The position numbers were made by a program, and so were the translations under genes. From Clostridium tetanomorphum (GTDB lineage Bacteria; Bacillota; Clostridia; Clostridiales; Clostridiaceae), in the NCBI RefSeq assembly GCF_017873215.1, contig NZ_JAGGKA010000009.1:62001-126000 (forward strand): a stretch of DNA of 64,000 bases, read 5' to 3'. The notes under the pieces were generated by a model. That model ran no database searches and was not told where the DNA came from. It saw nothing but the letters and a program-made list of their open reading frames with translations. Shown here in pieces: positions 52,014-62,023 of the stretch; position 1 is the stretch's first letter; each line of letters starts with the position of its first letter.

Positions 52014-53771
52014 CTAATTAAGATTTGCTGCTTCTTTATTAAGTAAAGTATTTTCTTCTACTTCTTCGATTGGTTTTCCTAATATATATAAACTTAATAT
52101 TGTAGCAACTATAGATACTGGTAACACTATATAAATTGGTAATCCCAATCCAGCTGGAATATATCCAAATACTATGGTTATAGCAGCTATTGTAAGTGAA
52201 TACCACATTTGAGTTTTTACATGCTCTAAATGATCGCAAGCTGATCCCATAGAAGATAATATAGTTGTATCAGATATTGGTGAACAATGATCTCCAAATA
52301 TAGCTCCAGTAAGTACTGCACTACAACTAACTATTACATACTGAGGGTCTCCAGCTCCAATACCATGTGCTAATGGTATTGTAAGTGGCATAAGTATTCC
52401 CATAGTACCATAAGAAGTTCCTGTAGCAAATGATATTATAGATCCCATTATAAATATAATTGAAGGTAATATAAACTTAGGTAATGAATTTGATAATACT
52501 GTTACTAAAAATTTAGCTGTACCAAGTTCTTTTATAACTGAACTTAAAGACCAAGCTAAAAGCAATATTACTCCTGTAATAATTAAAGACTTCATTCCAT
52601 CAACCCAACTATCTATTGCTTCTCCTAAAGTAAATATCTTTTGAGATATTCCCATAACAATAGCTACTATACTAGCAAATAATGCTGCCTGAAATAATAC
52701 AACACTAGCATCAGAAGCACTAAAAGTTTCTCTTATTGCTGTAAAGGAAGTGGGACTATTAACTAATATAGCCTTAATTGCTTCATCTTTTCCAGCCATT
52801 ACGCTTTGATATCCGTTAAAGTAGAATCCTCCAAAGGCACTAATAAGCAATACTCCAATTGGAATTATAGCATTCCAAACACTTAATTTGATTCCTTCTT
52901 TTGGTTCTAAACTAGTAGCTTCTGAAGAAACCATAGGTTTAGCTCCATCTCCAAGAACTTTTCCTGTAGTTCTTGCTCTTCTTTCTGCTGTACGCATAGG
53001 TCCAAACTCTCTTAATGTCAATGCAGAACCAACAATAAATATTAAAATTAATATATTATAAAATCTATATGGAATAGTTTGTACAAATAATCCATAAGCA
53101 TTTACATTTTCTCCTATGGATGTATAAGCATCCTTTATTAAGCTTATTTCATACCCTACCCAAGTGGATATTAAAGCTATTCCAGATATAGGAGCTGCTG
53201 TAGCATCTACGATAAAAGATAACTTTTCTCTTGATATTTTCATTTTATCTGTAACTGGTCTCATTATTGGTCCTACTATAAGTGAATTTGCATAGTCATC
53301 AAAGAATACAAGTAATCCTAAAAACCAAGTTATTATTTGAGCGCTTACTGGACTTTTAGCCTTTTTAGCAAGACTTTCTGCTATAGCTTTTGCGCCTCCC
53401 ATTTTTGAAACTAATGCTATAAGACCTCCAATAGTCATACATTGAAGTATAATTCCTGCGTTCCAAGGATCTGCCAAAGAGCCTTTTAGTTTATCTACAA
53501 TATCTAAAAATCCATAGAAAAACGCTCCTAAAATATTATGTCCTGATAATTGTGCTAAAAATGTTCCTGAAAATACTCCTATAAAAAGTGAAAGAACAAC
53601 ATTCTTAGTTATAAATGCTAAAACTATTGCGATAAAAGGTGGTAATAAAGTAAGTATTCCTAGTCTTTCAGAATTTAATTGAGCTACATCTGGCTCTGCT
53701 GCCAAAACTGTAGTAGTAAATAAAAAGATAAGCATTAATACCGTGGTTAAAATAAAAGATTTCTTTTTCAC
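52014..53771 (-). CDS. NhaC-family transporter, lysine riboswitch-controlled (LysW type)
   Basis: A 585-residue membrane protein with a signal-like first helix and about 12 further helices. NhaC superfamily patterns include TIGGLIALVSKMGGAKAIAE, FDDYANSLIVGPIMRPV, ISTWVGYEISLI, TGTSYGTMGILMPL and GAIFGDHCSPISDTTILSSMGSACDH. NhaC proteins exchange Na+ for H+, but members behind lysine riboswitches (LysW) are thought to import lysine. The upstream riboswitch supports lysine as substrate. GTG 53771 with GAGGAGGAG is the start. Confidence 0.88.
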   Translation of the reverse strand: MKKKSFILTTVLMLIFLFTTTVLAAEPDVAQLNSERLGILTLLPPFIAIVLAFITKNVVLSLFIGVFSGTFLAQLSGHNILGAFFYGFLDIVDKLKGSLADPWNAGIILQCMTIGGLIALVSKMGGAKAIAESLAKKAKSPVSAQIITWFLGLLVFFDDYANSLIVGPIMRPVTDKMKISREKLSFIVDATAAPISGIALISTWVGYEISLIKDAYTSIGENVNAYGLFVQTIPYRFYNILILIFIVGSALTLREFGPMRTAERRARTTGKVLGDGAKPMVSSEATSLEPKEGIKLSVWNAIIPIGVLLISAFGGFYFNGYQSVMAGKDEAIKAILVNSPTSFTAIRETFSASDASVVLFQAALFASIVAIVMGISQKIFTLGEAIDSWVDGMKSLIITGVILLLAWSLSSVIKELGTAKFLVTVLSNSLPKFILPSIIFIMGSIISFATGTSYGTMGILMPLTIPLAHGIGAGDPQYVIVSCSAVLTGAIFGDHCSPISDTTILSSMGSACDHLEHVKTQMWYSLTIAAITIVFGYIPAGLGLPIYIVLPVSIVATILSLYILGKPIEEVEENTLLNKEAANLN

Positions 53772-53859
53772 AATCTTCTCCTCCTCATTTTTTATTTGTT
53801 AAACATAAAAGTTTAACTAAATAGTGAATACTCTTCTGCGGAGGAGAGTCCATCACAAC

Positions 53860-54090
53860 AAAAAACCCCTTGGGTTATCACTCAAGAGGTATGAATACAC
53901 TATGTGTACACACTTGTTTGAATGATAGCTCTCCACAAAATAATTTGTGACAGTCTTACTCATATTCTGAAATAAAACCAGTTATACAGCCTTAAAGCAT
54001 CAGCTGTATACTTCGGCGACATTCCCTTTCACTGTACATCATTTTGCTTACATCAATACAGATACTAATAAACGTCGCTCCTCTATCCTC
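53860..54090 (-). ncRNA. lysine riboswitch (L box) with terminator
   Basis: On the minus strand the L-box core is plain: GAGGATAGAGGAGCGACG (from 54088), GTATCTG, GGGAATGTCGCCGAAG, GGCTGTATAACTGGTTT and GACTGTCAC, closed by TGGAGAGCTATC (to 53924), which pairs with the 5' GATAGAGG. The expression platform is a terminator, CCTCTTG (53889-53883) with CAAGGGG (53872-53866) followed by TTTTTT. Lysine binding should stop transcription of the transporter gene at 53771. Confidence 0.93.
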
Positions 54091-54352
54091 GTATATATCC
54101 ACTTTTAATACAAATTAAATTATAACATTTAATTATATTTTTATCAAGTTATTTTTTTAAATACTTTAATTTATTTCATAAAAATGCCAAAAAATACTAA
54201 ATCCAATTTCTATTTATTATTTTTTGCCAATATATGTCGAAAATATTTTTTATATAATATTTTATACTTATTCTCATAAACCTTCATGTCAATGATATAA
54301 TAAATATAGTGATATAATAAATATATAAGTTTATATCTAAGGGGGTTTTTTT

Positions 54353-55105
54353 ATGGTTGATCCAAAAAATTTAAGAGATATTTTAAAATCTACAGCTTTT
54401 AATGATATAGGTGATGAAATAGAAACAGACCAAGAAAAAAATTTACCTCAACCACCTGTACAAAAAGCTTGTGATTCAAATTCAAAATTAATAAATTTAA
54501 TACCAATTAATAAAATAAACTGTGGGAATATGTCCTTATTAAATACGCTAAAGAAAAGAAAAAGTAGACGTATATTTTCAGAAAAGCCTCTAACTTTGGA
54601 AGAATTGTCCTTATTACTTTGGAGTGCTCAAGGAGTTAAAAAAATAGTAAAGAATGGCTATGCAACCTTAAGAACAGTTCCTTCTGCTGGTGCCAGACAT
54701 CCTTTTGAAACTTATATAGCTGTATTTAACGTAATAGACTTAAATAATGGTATTTACAGATACTTACCACTAGAACATAAATTAATATTTTTAGAATCAC
54801 CTAATAATTTAAAAGAAAAACTGATTGAAGCAAGTTATGATCAAAAATTTGTTTCAAACTGTGCTGTTACCTTTATATGGACCACTATCCCTTATAGAAC
54901 AGAATGGAGGTATAGTATAGCTTCTTCTAAGCTGATACTTATGGATGCAGGTCATATGTGTGAAAATCTCTATTTAGCTTGCGAATCTATTGATGCCGGT
55001 ACCTGTGCTATGGCATCTTATGACCAAGATAAAATGGATAAATTATTACATGTAGATGGTAAAGAAGAATTTTCAGTATACTTAGCTCCTGTAGGAAAAC
55101 AATAA
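54353..55105 (+). CDS. SagB-type nitroreductase/dehydrogenase
   Basis: A 250-residue FMN-dependent protein. KRKSRRIFSEKPLTLEELSLLLWSAQGV and TVPSAGARHPFETYIAV are the FMN-binding pattern of SagB/ThcOx-type nitroreductases; the C-terminal DAGHMCENLYLACESIDAGTCAM completes the site. In peptide natural-product clusters these oxidise azolines; no such partner genes are near, so this one is likely a stand-alone oxidoreductase. ATG 54353 follows GGGGG. Confidence 0.85.
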   Translation: MVDPKNLRDILKSTAFNDIGDEIETDQEKNLPQPPVQKACDSNSKLINLIPINKINCGNMSLLNTLKKRKSRRIFSEKPLTLEELSLLLWSAQGVKKIVKNGYATLRTVPSAGARHPFETYIAVFNVIDLNNGIYRYLPLEHKLIFLESPNNLKEKLIEASYDQKFVSNCAVTFIWTTIPYRTEWRYSIASSKLILMDAGHMCENLYLACESIDAGTCAMASYDQDKMDKLLHVDGKEEFSVYLAPVGKQ

Positions 55106-55106
55106 T

Positions 55107-55158
55107 AAAAAGAAGCATGTACAAATCTTAATTATATTAAGTAGTACATGCTTCTTTT
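55107..55158. terminator. convergent terminator
   Basis: AAAAAGAAGCATGTAC (about 55107-55122) and GTACATGCTTCTTTT (55144-55158) form a long stem between the nitroreductase gene and glutaminase 1. Confidence 0.88.
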
Positions 55159-55188
55159 ATCACAAGTTTGCAATTTAATATATATTAA

Positions 55189-56106
55189 CTAAAATATACT
55201 TAAATTTAACTTCTTGGATATATCTTCTAACACTTTTATGCCTGCTATACTATTTCCTTTATCATCAAGTGCTGGCCCAACTACACCTATTCCCATCTTT
55301 GATGGAACCGTAGCCATTACTCCTCCTCCAACTCCTGATTTTGCAGGAATCCCTATATTTACTGCAAATTGTCCTGATTCATCATACATACCACAAGTTA
55401 TCATTATGGCTTTCACAGTTTTCGCAATATCTTTAGGTATTAATTTTTCTCCTGTCCAAGGCACAATTCCATCATTAGCTAAAACTGCACCTATTCTTGA
55501 AATATCTTTACAAGTAACTTCTATAGAACATTGTTTAAAATACGCATCTAATGTTTCTTCTATATCTTTATCTATAATACCTGTACTTTTCATAAAATAT
55601 GCTAAAGATCTATTTCTATGTCCTGTACTTTTCTCACTTCTATATATGTCTTCGTTTACAACTAAATTAGGATTTCCTGTCATCTTTCTTGTAAAATTCA
55701 AAATTTTACTAAATACTTCTTCTGAATCTTTTCCTTTTATAAGTGACACTATAGCTATGGCTCCAGCATTTATCATTGGATTTAATGGCTTATGTAAATT
55801 TTTTGTTTCCAAATTTGTTATGGAGTTAAAAGCTTCCGATGTAGGTTCAACTCCTACTTTAGAAAAAACTTTTTCTTCTCCATTATCCATAAGAGCTATA
55901 ATAAGTGATATTACTTTTGATATACTTTGTATAGTAAATTTTGTTTCACAGTCTCCTGCACAAATCTCTTCTCCATCAAGAGTAGTAATACATACTCCTA
56001 AGGCATTCTTATTTGCTTTTGTAAGTTCTGGTATATAGGAGGCTAATTCACCTTGTTTTGTATACATCCTATTATTTTCTATTATATTTTGTAGCATCTG
56101 ATTCAT
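55189..56106 (-). CDS. glsA: glutaminase A, copy 1
   Basis: A 305-residue serine-dependent glutaminase that turns glutamine into glutamate and ammonia. The catalytic region TIQSISKVISLIIALMDNGE (Ser-Lys), PLNPMINAGAI, YFMKSTGIIDKDIEETLDAYFKQCS and SGVGGGVMATVPSKMGIGV are typical. ATG 56106, with GAGGTG at 9 nt, gives the same length as copy 2; the upstream GTG at 56118 was rejected. The sodium:amino acid symporter gene is 46 nt upstream, so glutamine uptake and deamidation are coupled. Confidence 0.94.
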   Translation of the reverse strand: MNQMLQNIIENNRMYTKQGELASYIPELTKANKNALGVCITTLDGEEICAGDCETKFTIQSISKVISLIIALMDNGEEKVFSKVGVEPTSEAFNSITNLETKNLHKPLNPMINAGAIAIVSLIKGKDSEEVFSKILNFTRKMTGNPNLVVNEDIYRSEKSTGHRNRSLAYFMKSTGIIDKDIEETLDAYFKQCSIEVTCKDISRIGAVLANDGIVPWTGEKLIPKDIAKTVKAIMITCGMYDESGQFAVNIGIPAKSGVGGGVMATVPSKMGIGVVGPALDDKGNSIAGIKVLEDISKKLNLSIF

Positions 56107-56151
56107 ATTGCTATTCACCTCTGTATAAAAACTTTAAGTAACTATTACTGT

Positions 56152-57528
56152 CTAACTAGCCTTTTCCATAGTTCCTTTAACTTCCTCACTATTAAAGTAT
56201 CTTTCAGTTTCATAAACAACATCTTTTCTAAGTTTTAAAAGTACTATAAGATTTATAATAACTTCAAATGCCATAAAGAAATCAAATAATCCCCATATAA
56301 CCTGAAGTCCTCCTACTGCTCCAACAATTAATCCTAAGCAGTATAAAATTCTAAATGGAATTAAAAACTTAGTAGTTTTTATTGTATACACAAGTCCTGT
56401 TTCTGAATAATATCCATCAACTAACACTGTAGTAAATGCAAATAGTACTATACATATAGTTACTATTAAGTCTCCACTAAATCCTAAAGAATTTCTAAAT
56501 GCTGTTGCTGTTAATGCAGCTCCACCTTTTCCTGTTCCTAATACTCCACTTGTAAGTATTACAAGGGCTGTCATTGTACAGATTACTACTGATGACATAA
56601 ATACTTCAAATAATCCCCATATTCCCTGCTTTGCTGGATATGAAGTAGTAGCTGATGAATGTGCAACTGGTGCTGTTCCCATACCAGATTCATTTGAATA
56701 AATTCCTCTTGCAAAACCATTTCTCATAGCTGCAATTATTGTTGAACCTGCAAATCCACCTACTGCTGCACTTCCTGTAAATGCATCATGGAATATACTT
56801 TTAAATGCTGGAAGTATTCCACCTGCATTCATAGCTATAATTACAATACTTGCTCCCACATATAAAACTGCCATAAGTGGTATTACTTTTTCAGCAAATT
56901 TTCCTATTGTCTTTATTCCACCTATAATTACTATACCGGATATAATTGCTAATATAATACCTATTGTTATTTTATTAACTTTAAAACTTTCATATACTAC
57001 TTCTGCCATAGAATTTGATTGAACAAATCCACCTATGAACATCATGAAAGTAAATACTACAGACCATCCTATCGATACCCAATTGTATTTTTTCCCTAAA
57101 CCATTCTTTATGTAATACATAGGCCCACCCTGGAACTCACCATTTTCAGGGTTCTTCTCACGATATTTAACTGCTAAAGTTATTTCAGCATACTTAGTAA
57201 TCATAGCTATAAAAGCAACTGCCCACATCCAAAACACTGCTCCTGGACCACCTATCGCAACGGCTACACCAACACCGGCTATACTACCAACTCCAAGTGT
57301 TGCAGCTAATGCTGTTGAAACTGCTTGAAATGGTGTTACTGTACCTTCCCCTGAAGTACTCTTTTCAAATATCTTACCAAAAGTATTTTTCATTATAAAA
57401 CCAAATTTTCTAAATTGAAGAAACTTAAGCTCAAAGCTATATATTAAGGATACTCCAAATATCAATATTATTAACGGCCATCCCCATAAAAAATCTGTTA
57501 TACTTTTCATCATCGTCATTATCGTCAT
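56152..57528 (-). CDS. sodium:alanine (amino acid) symporter AgcS, copy 1
   Basis: A 458-residue symporter of the AGCS family. Typical are LWGWPLIILIFG, GTVTPFQAVSTALAATLGVGSIAGV, GGPMYYIKNGLGK, GFAGSTIIAAMRNGFARGIYSNESGMGTAP-AHSSA, and DGYYSETGL. AGCS proteins import alanine, glycine or glutamine with Na+. Pairing with glutaminase suggests glutamine. ATG 57528 follows AGGAGGACAGGCA. Confidence 0.93.
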   Translation of the reverse strand: MTIMTMMKSITDFLWGWPLIILIFGVSLIYSFELKFLQFRKFGFIMKNTFGKIFEKSTSGEGTVTPFQAVSTALAATLGVGSIAGVGVAVAIGGPGAVFWMWAVAFIAMITKYAEITLAVKYREKNPENGEFQGGPMYYIKNGLGKKYNWVSIGWSVVFTFMMFIGGFVQSNSMAEVVYESFKVNKITIGIILAIISGIVIIGGIKTIGKFAEKVIPLMAVLYVGASIVIIAMNAGGILPAFKSIFHDAFTGSAAVGGFAGSTIIAAMRNGFARGIYSNESGMGTAPVAHSSATTSYPAKQGIWGLFEVFMSSVVICTMTALVILTSGVLGTGKGGAALTATAFRNSLGFSGDLIVTICIVLFAFTTVLVDGYYSETGLVYTIKTTKFLIPFRILYCLGLIVGAVGGLQVIWGLFDFFMAFEVIINLIVLLKLRKDVVYETERYFNSEEVKGTMEKAS

Positions 57529-57925
57529 TGCCTGTCCTCCTAATCTTTATTTGTTTATGCATATATAATTATTTCTTTATATTATTAAAAGTGCACACTA
57601 TTAACTATTTACATTATATTTACCATAAGTAAATTGTTCAACTTTTCTCAAATATCAATATTCCAAAAATAGATTATTCAAATTTATAATGTATCAATTT
57701 TTACCTATATTTTATTAAAATTTATTAATTTCTTCAAAATTTTATTGTTAAATATACACTTTTTCTTATATTTAAATATTTTTTTATATATTTATAATAT
57801 AATTAAATTAAATTCATAATTATATTGATTAATAGCCATTCCTTTATTTATCTAAGTTCAATAAAAAACAGCATAAAAATTATGCTGTTTTTTTATTCAT
57901 ATTACAAAATATGGTTATGAAATTT
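57529..57925. other. intergenic region between the two AgcS-glutaminase pairs
   Basis: A 397-bp gap. Its right end holds the glutaminase 2 terminator, AAAAAACAGCATA (57863-57875) with TATGCTGTTTTTTT (57881-57894). The rest is AT-rich and must contain the agcS copy 1 promoter; I see no riboswitch or ORF. Confidence 0.65.
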
Positions 57926-58843
57926 TTAAAATATACTTAAATTTAATTCTTTTGATAATTTTTCTAGTATCTTTATTCCAGCTATGCTATTACCTTTTTC
58001 ATCCAAAGATGGTCCTATTACTCCAATTCCCATTTTACCTGGTACTGAAGCTAGAATTCCTCCACCTACTCCTGATTTTCCTGGTATACCTATATTTACA
58101 GCAAATTCTCCAGAAGCATCATACATACCGCAAGTTACCATAATTGTTTTAACAACTCTTGCAGTTTCCTTAGATATAATTCTTTCTCCTGTCCACGGTA
58201 TAACACCATCATTGGCTAGAAATGCTCCTATTCTTGAAATATCTCTACAGGTAACTTCTATTGAGCATTGTTTAAAATAAACATCTAATACCTTTTCTAT
58301 ATCATTTACAATGACCCCTGTACTTTTCATAAAATATGCTAAAGACCTATTCCTATCGCCTGTTGCTCTTTCAGACATATAAACCTGTTTATTTATATTT
58401 ATATTTTCATTGCCAGAGATCTTTTTTGTAAAATCTAAAATTCTATTAAATACTTCTTCTGAACTATTGCCCTTTATTAAAGATACTGTAGCAATAGCCC
58501 CTGAGTTTATCATGGGATTCAGAGGTTTATGAAGATTTTTTGTTTCTAAATTTATTATAGAATTAAATGAGTCTGCAGTTGGCTCTACTCCAATTTTCGA
58601 AAAAACTCCTTTCATCCCATTATCCAAAATTGCTATAATTAAAGAAACTATCTTTGATATACTTTGCATAGTAAATTTTGTTTTATAATCCCCTGCACAA
58701 AGTTCCTTACCCTGTAATGTAGTTACACATATACCTAATGCATTTTTATTTCCATTTTTTAATTCTGGTATATAGGAAGCAACACTGCCATATTTTGTAT
58801 ATTCCCTACAATCTTCAACTATATTTTCAAGTAACTCCTCCAT
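57926..58843 (-). CDS. glsA: glutaminase A, copy 2
   Basis: A 305-residue paralog of copy 1 (the two agree over most of their length, e.g. ASYIPEL-(K/N)-NKNALG, TMQSISKIVSLIIAILDNG, SGVGGGILASVPGKMGIGV). Active-site Ser-Lys is kept. It is the second gene after AgcS copy 2, with its own terminator. AGGAGGATAT precedes the ATG at 58843. Confidence 0.94.
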   Translation of the reverse strand: MEELLENIVEDCREYTKYGSVASYIPELKNGNKNALGICVTTLQGKELCAGDYKTKFTMQSISKIVSLIIAILDNGMKGVFSKIGVEPTADSFNSIINLETKNLHKPLNPMINSGAIATVSLIKGNSSEEVFNRILDFTKKISGNENININKQVYMSERATGDRNRSLAYFMKSTGVIVNDIEKVLDVYFKQCSIEVTCRDISRIGAFLANDGVIPWTGERIISKETARVVKTIMVTCGMYDASGEFAVNIGIPGKSGVGGGILASVPGKMGIGVIGPSLDEKGNSIAGIKILEKLSKELNLSIF

Positions 58844-58919
58844 TTTTTATATCCTCCTACATCAAGTATTTCTTATACTCATCAGAATAAAAGACCAGAT
58901 ATGTTCTGGCCTTTTATCC

Positions 58920-60293
58920 TTATATAGAATATCCTTTATAATTTTCACCCATTACTTCTTTACTATTAAAATACTTATCTGTTTCTTCAACTACATCTTT
59001 TCTAAGCTTCAACAATACAATTAAATTTATAATAACTTCAAATGCCATAAAGAAATCAAATAGTCCCCATATAACTTGTAGTCCTCCCACTGCTCCTACT
59101 ATCATTCCTAGGCAATAAAGAATTCTAAATGGGATTGAAAGTTTAGTAGTTTTTATAGCATAAGTTAGACCAGTTTCAGAATAATATCCATCAACTAGGG
59201 CCGTAGTAAATGCAAATAATATTATACAAATTGTTACTACTAAATCACCTTTTCCACCTAAAGTATTCCTAAACGCTGTAGCAGTTAAAGCTGCTCCTCC
59301 TTTACCTGTTTCTATTACACCACTAGTTAAGATTACTAATGCTGTCATTGTACAAATTAATATAGTATCTACAAATACCTCAAATAGTCCCCAAAGCCCT
59401 TGTTTAGCTGCATAAGAAGTTGTAGCAGATGAATGAGCCACTGGCGCTGTACCCATACCAGACTCATTAGAATAAACTCCTCTTGCAAAACCGTTTCTTA
59501 CTGCAAGAAGTATAGTAGAACCTGCAAATCCACCTACTGCTGCACTTCCTGTAAATGCATCATGAAATATACTACTAAATGCTGCTCCTACCCTTGAGCC
59601 GTTAAGAAATATAATTGTTAAGCTTGCTATTATATATATAATTGCCATAAAGGGAATAATCTTCTCAGCAAATTTGCCTATAGTTTTTATACCTCCAACT
59701 ATAACTATTCCAGTAAATATAGCTAGTATTACACCTACCATAGTCCTGTTTACACTAAAGCTCTCATAAAGCACTTCTGCCATAGAGTTAGCTTGTACAA
59801 ATCCACCTATAAACATCATAAATGTAAATATTATAGACCAAAGTATTGATAACCACATGAAATTTTTTCCTAATCCATTTTTTATATAATACATAGGTCC
59901 ACCGTGATATTCCCCATTTTCCGGGTTTTTTTCACGGTATCTTACTGCTAAAGTTATTTCTGCATATTTAGCAATCATAGCTATAAATGCAACTATCCAC
60001 ATCCAAAAAATCGCTCCTGGTCCTCCAGCTGCTATAGCCACGCCTACACCTGCTATGTTTCCAACACCAACAGTAGCTGCAAGAGCAGTAGACACTGCCT
60101 GAAACGGTGTTACAGTTCCTTCACCACTATGGTTTTTTTCAAACATTTTACCAAAAGTATTTTTCATTATAAAACCAATTTTTCTAAACTGTAAAAACTT
60201 CAATTCAAAACTAAATATTAATGATACAGAAAAGATTAAAATTATTAATGGCCATCCCCATAAAAAATCGGTAATTTCCTTAATGATATTCAA
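58920..60293 (-). CDS. sodium:alanine (amino acid) symporter AgcS, copy 2
   Basis: A 457-residue AGCS symporter, a close paralog of copy 1 with the same motifs (TVTPFQAVSTALAATVGVGN, VYSNESGMGTAPVAHSSATT). TTG 60293 follows AAGGAGGCGG. It heads the operon agcS2-glsA2. Confidence 0.93.
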   Translation of the reverse strand: MNIIKEITDFLWGWPLIILIFSVSLIFSFELKFLQFRKIGFIMKNTFGKMFEKNHSGEGTVTPFQAVSTALAATVGVGNIAGVGVAIAAGGPGAIFWMWIVAFIAMIAKYAEITLAVRYREKNPENGEYHGGPMYYIKNGLGKNFMWLSILWSIIFTFMMFIGGFVQANSMAEVLYESFSVNRTMVGVILAIFTGIVIVGGIKTIGKFAEKIIPFMAIIYIIASLTIIFLNGSRVGAAFSSIFHDAFTGSAAVGGFAGSTILLAVRNGFARGVYSNESGMGTAPVAHSSATTSYAAKQGLWGLFEVFVDTILICTMTALVILTSGVIETGKGGAALTATAFRNTLGGKGDLVVTICIILFAFTTALVDGYYSETGLTYAIKTTKLSIPFRILYCLGMIVGAVGGLQVIWGLFDFFMAFEVIINLIVLLKLRKDVVEETDKYFNSKEVMGENYKGYSI

Positions 60294-60688
60294 TTATTCC
60301 GCCTCCTTAAATTTTCCAAACTGTTTTCAGTATTTTGTGCGCACTTTTTACTTACTTATTATTATATAAAATTATGTTGTTTTATTCAAATTTTCCAAAT
60401 TATCTATACATTACTATTATTTTGCCCTTTATTGATAATTTAATAAAAATTTGTAAATATATTGTATTATTTCATTGTTATTCTGCATTTTTTCTAACAA
60501 TTTATCAATTTTGAAAATTTATACATACAATAAATTTTACAAAAATTGGACTGCGTCACTAAGAATAAATCTTACAAAATATTGCATTTGTTATTGATTT
60601 GCAAAGCAATATTTTATATGTAAGCTTCTTAGTGCAACAGCCCAATTTTAATTTCCTTAAAAATTTAAAATTTATATTTAACCAAAAT
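60294..60688. other. intergenic region with MITE copy 2
   Basis: A 395-bp gap. The half near 60294-60540 is AT-rich and should hold the agcS2 promoter. The other half is the palindromic element 60542-60649. No ORF is supported. Confidence 0.6.
60542..60649. mobile_element. palindromic MITE-like element, family A copy 2
   Basis: AAAATTGGACTGCGTCACTA (60542-60561, extending to AGAA at 60565) and its inverted partner TTCTTAGTGCAACAGCCCAA (60626-60645, extending to 60649). Inner pairs CTTACAAAATATTGC and GCAATATTTTATATGTAAG continue the stem. Same plan and related sequence as copy 1 at 39734-39837. Confidence 0.7.
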
Positions 60689-61798
60689 TTATACTTCTTC
60701 CTCATCAAAGGCTTCGCTTATCTCTTTAAAGGTTTCAGTTCCCTCAACGGAATCCGGATTAGATGTAAGAGCATCTTTACTTTTCCCTGCCTTATCTATT
60801 TCTACTTTCAGCTTATCCATTTGTTTTTGTAGGTTCATCTGCATTTTTAATAAAGATTTTATCATTTTCAAGTTATTCTCTTTTCTACATTTTTTAATAT
60901 CTTTCTCTAAACTATTATATTGGCTTAATAAAGAAGCATAAAAGTTCATTAATTTTTCAACTTCATCTTCTCTGCTCTTCCTTTCAATTCTATATGCAGA
61001 TACTTTACCATATGCCCTAACATTTTTCCCTACAGCCTTCTTAGCATTCTTTTTTATATGTTCTGGTAATCCAGATGAGTCTAATGCCTCCTTAGCTGTT
61101 TTCTGATAATTTTCTATATTATCTTTTATTTTATCAACATCATAACTTAAAGAAAGTCTAGGTAATTCATTTAAAAAAGAATTAAGCTTCTTAATATCAT
61201 CAAGTCCCATTTTTTCTAAAGAATTATCCTTACTTTCTGATATTAAAATAGAATTTATTTTTTTATTTAAATCATTTTCACCTATATTCTCTGGTAAATT
61301 CTTTAATGTATTCACTGCTTTATCCATTAAAGAGCTTAGATTATCTCTAAATTGTTCTTTATTAAATATTTCTTCATCCTTTTTCATGTTATAAAAAGGC
61401 ATAATGTTTGATGAATAATTAAAAAACATATCAAATCTATTAGTTATAGAATCTGTTGCCCACTCTTTTACATCTTCTAAAGCTTCATTTAGAATATTTA
61501 TATTAATATCTTGATCCTGCGAATAATTCTCTCCCTTTATTTCTTTTCTAATTTTCATATATTCATTTGAAATACTTTTTATAAATTCTCCATCTTCTTT
61601 TTTATCATTAAAAGCTTCCTTAAAAGCTTCTTTTAATCTATTAGAAAATTCATACTTTTTAATAGCTTCCCCTGAAATTACTACCTGCTTTGAATTATTT
61701 TCTTTTGTATCAAAACTTTTTATATTATTATGATGTTTACTATTAAAGTCTATAAATGTTCTCTGGAGTTTAATTCCAGTAATATTATTTATATTCAT
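60689..61798 (-). CDS. coiled-coil protein, unknown function
   Basis: A 369-residue, Lys/Glu-rich, largely helical protein, with a coiled coil near 290-345 (NFYASLLSQYNSLEKDIKKC and QMNLQKQMDKLKVEIDKAG) and a disordered acidic end. It has no signal peptide or membrane segment. Its MNINNI start recalls the FlxA-like protein at 29829. I do not recognise its family. AAAGGAGTG precedes the ATG. Confidence 0.6.
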   Translation of the reverse strand: MNINNITGIKLQRTFIDFNSKHHNNIKSFDTKENNSKQVVISGEAIKKYEFSNRLKEAFKEAFNDKKEDGEFIKSISNEYMKIRKEIKGENYSQDQDININILNEALEDVKEWATDSITNRFDMFFNYSSNIMPFYNMKKDEEIFNKEQFRDNLSSLMDKAVNTLKNLPENIGENDLNKKINSILISESKDNSLEKMGLDDIKKLNSFLNELPRLSLSYDVDKIKDNIENYQKTAKEALDSSGLPEHIKKNAKKAVGKNVRAYGKVSAYRIERKSREDEVEKLMNFYASLLSQYNSLEKDIKKCRKENNLKMIKSLLKMQMNLQKQMDKLKVEIDKAGKSKDALTSNPDSVEGTETFKEISEAFDEEEV

Positions 61799-62023
61799 AT
61801 CTACACTCCTTTACATATTGTAAATATTGCAAAACATTTATTTTACACATATTATATAATTTTCTAATTATTTTATCGTTCATATTCTTAAATTCTTTTG
61901 AAAATATTTCATATAAAATAATGCTATTTTCGACAGAAAAGACATAAAAATAAAGATATATAGACTGGCTTATATTTAGCTAATTATAAAGCAACACTCT
62001 ACATACCTTTATTCTTATGATTA

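Noticed and set aside
57529-57925. Possible glycine or glutamine riboswitch ahead of the AgcS genes
   Set aside because: I could find no conserved core of these riboswitches in either AgcS upstream region.
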